This document shows, piece by piece, positions 33,100 to 35,271 of a stretch of 35,271 bases of DNA. Source of the DNA: Exilibacterium sp. (GTDB lineage: Bacteria > Pseudomonadota > Gammaproteobacteria > Pseudomonadales > Cellvibrionaceae). The stretch is taken from NCBI GenBank assembly GCA_028280195.1, contig JANQMH010000076.1:1-35271 (forward strand). Reading direction: 5' to 3'. The notes beneath the pieces were generated by a model. It saw only the letters and a program-made list of their open reading frames with translations, searched no databases and had not been told where the DNA came from. Positions within the stretch are counted from its first letter, which is position 1. Every line of letters starts with the position of its first letter. Both the position numbers and the translations under genes were made by a program.

Positions 33100-34239
33100 A
33101 TGGCTAATATCAAGCGCATTGCAGCCGCCAGTCTGAAAGTGGGTATGTATATCTCCGAACTCAATCACCGCTGGATTCCCCGCACCAATATGCGCAGGCA
33201 CGGCCCCATTCTGCAGCGCGATGTCATTGACCAGATCATCGCCCTCGGCGTGGAGCAGGTTTATATCGATGCCGATCTTGGACTGGACTGCGCCGAGGCC
33301 GAGGCGGTCGGCGACGGGCCGCTGGCCAGGGACCGCAGTGTCAGCTTGCAGAGCGATGCCCTGAAGCTGATGGATCGGGTGATGGTGAGTGTAAAAACCG
33401 GCAGCAGTATTCCGGTGCAGCAGGTCGAAGACATGGCCGACGGCATTGTCGGCTCGCTTACCAGCGATCACAACGCCATGCTGTGTGTAACCCGGCTGCG
33501 CGACAAGGACCGCTATCTGCTGGAGCACTCGTTCAATGTGGCTGTGTTGATGGGCATCCTCGCGCGCTCGATGAGCTTTGACGGCGACGATTTGCACCAG
33601 TTGGTAACCGGTGCGCTGCTGCACGATATCGGCAAGGTGCGGATTGCCGATGATATCCTGCACAAGCCCGGCCGCCTGCTGGACGACGAGTGGGAGGAAA
33701 TGAAGCGGCACGTCGACTACGGTTGCCAGGTGCTGGATGCCACTGCCGGTATCAGCGGGGTGATACGCGATATCTGCAGCCAGCATCACGAGCGCATCGA
33801 CGGTACGGGTTATCCCAGGGGGCTCAGCGACACCGCGTTGAGCATGCACGGGCGTATGGCGGCCATCGTCGATGTTTACGATGCGATAACCGCGGACCGG
33901 GTTTATCACCGCGGCATGGCGCCGACCCTGGCGATGAAAAAGTTACACCAGTGGAGCGAAAAGCACCTCGACCGCGAACTGGTCTACCAGTTCATCCGCT
34001 GTATGAGCATCTACCCGGCCGGCTCCCTGGTGGCACTGGACAACGACCGCCTGGCGATCGTGCTCGAGGCCAACACCCGCGAGCACGATAAACCGCTGGT
34101 GGAAGTAATCTACAGCCGCAAAAACCGCCAGTACCTGGTGCCGCAGACCCTGGACCTGTCGCGGCCGGGCGTTGACACCCGCATCGCCCGGGCAGTCGAA
34201 GCGAGGGACTACGGCATCAATCTGGCTGACTTCATATGA
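33100..34239 (+). CDS. HD-GYP domain protein with N-terminal DUF3391-like region
   Basis: A 379-residue cytoplasmic protein. The N-terminal about 130 residues (MANIKRIAAASLKVGMYISEL) match the DUF3391 region common in this group. The HD-GYP domain carries the HD pair His175/Asp176 (ALLHDIGKVRI) and HHERIDGTGYP (229-239), so all signature residues are present. It probably hydrolyses c-di-GMP to GMP. It is downstream of the polysaccharide deacetylase in one transcript, which suggests matrix polysaccharide control, though this is inference. Confidence 0.93.
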   Translation: MANIKRIAAASLKVGMYISELNHRWIPRTNMRRHGPILQRDVIDQIIALGVEQVYIDADLGLDCAEAEAVGDGPLARDRSVSLQSDALKLMDRVMVSVKTGSSIPVQQVEDMADGIVGSLTSDHNAMLCVTRLRDKDRYLLEHSFNVAVLMGILARSMSFDGDDLHQLVTGALLHDIGKVRIADDILHKPGRLLDDEWEEMKRHVDYGCQVLDATAGISGVIRDICSQHHERIDGTGYPRGLSDTALSMHGRMAAIVDVYDAITADRVYHRGMAPTLAMKKLHQWSEKHLDRELVYQFIRCMSIYPAGSLVALDNDRLAIVLEANTREHDKPLVEVIYSRKNRQYLVPQTLDLSRPGVDTRIARAVEARDYGINLADFI

Positions 34240-34248
34240 TTGTCAGTC

Positions 34249-34325
34249 GCTAGTCTCTAGTTGCTAGTCACTAGTTGGTTAGTTGTTAGTCACTAGCAAC
34301 TAGTGACTAGCAACTAGAGACTAGC
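34249..34325. repeat. 29-bp perfect inverted repeat built from CTAG-rich heptamers
   Basis: Arms 34249-34277 and 34297-34325 are perfect reverse complements, around a 19-base loop. The whole reads as heptamers starting with TAG (TAGTCTC, TAGTTGC, TAGTCAC, TAGCAAC, TAGTGAC and so on). It lies between convergent HD-GYP and glucosaminidase genes, starting 9 bp after one stop and ending 3 bp before the other. It would form a long cruciform or a bidirectional transcription-stop hairpin. It lacks a T-run. Confidence 0.9.
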
Positions 34326-34328
34326 AAC

Positions 34329-35126
34329 TCATTCATACTGCATCAGATTGTTAGTGCGAATGATTTCACGCAGTTCCTCGATATAGGCCGTGCCTCTGCC
34401 CGAGTACCTTTCCAGGCCGGCCACCAGCACCGCGCCCTCCAGCGGCTGGCCGGCGCGGCGGCGCAGGGCGCGCAGACTGCGCACATCGGCATAGGCGCTG
34501 TGGGTGTTGATGTTGTGAAAATAGGCCGCCACCGATGCTGCGGCGCTGGCGAAGCGCCGCACTTCGTGGCGGGCGCCGTTGGCGCGCTTCTCCGGCACCA
34601 GGCCGCAGCCCGCGCTGAAGCACCACTGGCCGAAATAATTATTGGCCAGCCGGGCAAAGCGCGATGTGCCCCAGGCCGACTCCATGGCCGCCTGTGCCAG
34701 CACCATCGCCGCCGGCAGTTCGTCCACTCTGATCAACAGTTCTCTAATGGCTTGCTGTGGCGACAATTCTTCGCCAATGACGAAGTCGTGTCTCAGTCCG
34801 GCCAGTTGCTGCTGTTGTTCTTCGGTCAGTCGCTGGCCGTTGATAACGCTGTTGCGTATTCTCAGCACCGACAGGCGCTGCTGCTGCAGCTGACTGTTTT
34901 GTGCATCGATCAGCGGCTGCAGAAAGGCGAAGAAAGCCGCCTTGCGTGCCGGTATCGATGCCATGGCGGCGAAGTCCGGTGCCTCGACCACGGGCACTTC
35001 AAGCGGCGGTGGGCGCAGGCGATATTCCGTGGCAAAAAAAACCAGCGCCAGGCAGGCAAGGGCGTACCCGAGAAAACAGAGGATCAGAAACTGGGATTTG
35101 AAGGAGGGTGGATCGGAAGCTGTCAT
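34329..35126 (-). CDS. Bax-like glucosaminidase-domain protein
   Basis: A 265-residue protein with one N-terminal membrane anchor (residues 12-32) and a C-terminal glucosaminidase domain. The catalytic Glu149 lies in AQAAMESAWGTSRFARLANNYFGQWCF, the hallmark of peptidoglycan N-acetylglucosaminidases. A Pro/coil-rich linker is at residues 36-60. Proteins of this kind cut or remodel peptidoglycan, as predicted for E. coli Bax. The ATG at 35126 has no strong ribosome-binding site. It is flanked on both sides by CTAG heptamer repeats. Confidence 0.88.
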   Translation of the reverse strand: MTASDPPSFKSQFLILCFLGYALACLALVFFATEYRLRPPPLEVPVVEAPDFAAMASIPARKAAFFAFLQPLIDAQNSQLQQQRLSVLRIRNSVINGQRLTEEQQQQLAGLRHDFVIGEELSPQQAIRELLIRVDELPAAMVLAQAAMESAWGTSRFARLANNYFGQWCFSAGCGLVPEKRANGARHEVRRFASAAASVAAYFHNINTHSAYADVRSLRALRRRAGQPLEGAVLVAGLERYSGRGTAYIEELREIIRTNNLMQYE

Positions 35127-35200
35127 GGTGTCGTCTGTTGGATACTGCGGTCATTGGCGCGGACAGGGGTTGACAGCTGCAACGCCGGTCTTAGGATTCA

Positions 35201-35271
35201 GTCACTAGTCACTAGTCACTAGTCACTAGTCACTAGTCACTAGTCACTAGTCACTAGTCACTAGTCACTAG
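35201..35271. repeat. Tandem heptamer array (GTCACTA), about ten copies, running off the window
   Basis: A perfect 7-bp tandem repeat from 35201 to the end of the window (71 bases). It uses the same TAGTCAC word seen in the inverted repeat at 34249-34325. It lies 75 bp upstream of the glucosaminidase start. Its true length is not visible. Confidence 0.95.

Noticed and set aside
35201-35271. CRISPR array
   Set aside because: The unit is only 7 bp with no spacers and no cas genes; it is a simple tandem repeat.

Overview
The window is a GC-rich stretch of about 35 kb from a chromosome, most likely of a marine gammaproteobacterium. Supporting this are aceK, a ParC of enterobacterial/pseudomonad type, PutP, RsgA, HDOD, HD-GYP, PilZ and GGDEF proteins, and good Shine-Dalgarno starts. 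A Cellvibrionales-like lineage is my guess and cannot be proven from the sequence. I see no prophage, IS element, CRISPR array, rRNA or tRNA. Most of the window is ordinary chromosomal coding sequence.

Layout. 1-3.5 kb: a 53-bp tandem repeat, an MscS channel, a 0.7-kb gene-free stretch with structured DNA, and an Ig-like-domain lipoprotein. 3.6-7.5 kb: a minus-strand operon that makes and recycles the compatible solute glucosylglycerate (phosphatase, GpgS synthase, GH13_18 phosphorylase). 7.5-8.2 kb: a structured, probably transcribed non-coding region with a promoter, a nested hairpin domain, a strong intrinsic terminator, a competing antiterminator pairing, a second folded domain and an 18-codon ORF. 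It leads into a small receiver-like (cREC-type) gene. 8.5-14.6 kb: a STAS/SpoIIAA-like protein, a LEA-type lipoprotein, a stand-alone acetolactate synthase, an AGCS amino-acid/sodium symporter and PutP. 15-16.2 kb: a membrane diguanylate cyclase. 16.2-22.3 kb: a run of minus-strand genes, namely a CHMI-like tautomerase lacking Pro-1, an FMN reductase, two unknown small proteins, RsgA, a HAD phosphatase, a GTA-type holin, an HDOD protein and a DinB-like protein. 22.5-24.4 kb: an alpha/beta hydrolase-OsmC fusion and a LysE exporter. 24.5-25.35 kb: a degraded locus. 25.4-34.2 kb: a DUF748 protein, ParC, PilZ, AceK, a polysaccharide deacetylase and an HD-GYP protein. 34.2-35.3 kb: a Bax-like glucosaminidase gene flanked by CTAG-rich heptamer repeats.

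How the genes work together. The glucosylglycerate operon, MscS, PutP and the AGCS symporter fit a cell that manages changing salinity or nitrogen supply. GGDEF, HD-GYP and PilZ proteins provide synthesis, likely breakdown and sensing of c-di-GMP, although they are not in one operon.

The two most interesting regions are the leader at 7688-8235 and the decayed locus at 24499-25340. In the latter, an ArsR gene carries a frameshift and its AHSA1/SRPBCC partner has an in-frame stop. That partner and a convergent gene are both cut off at the same point, which looks like a deletion scar.
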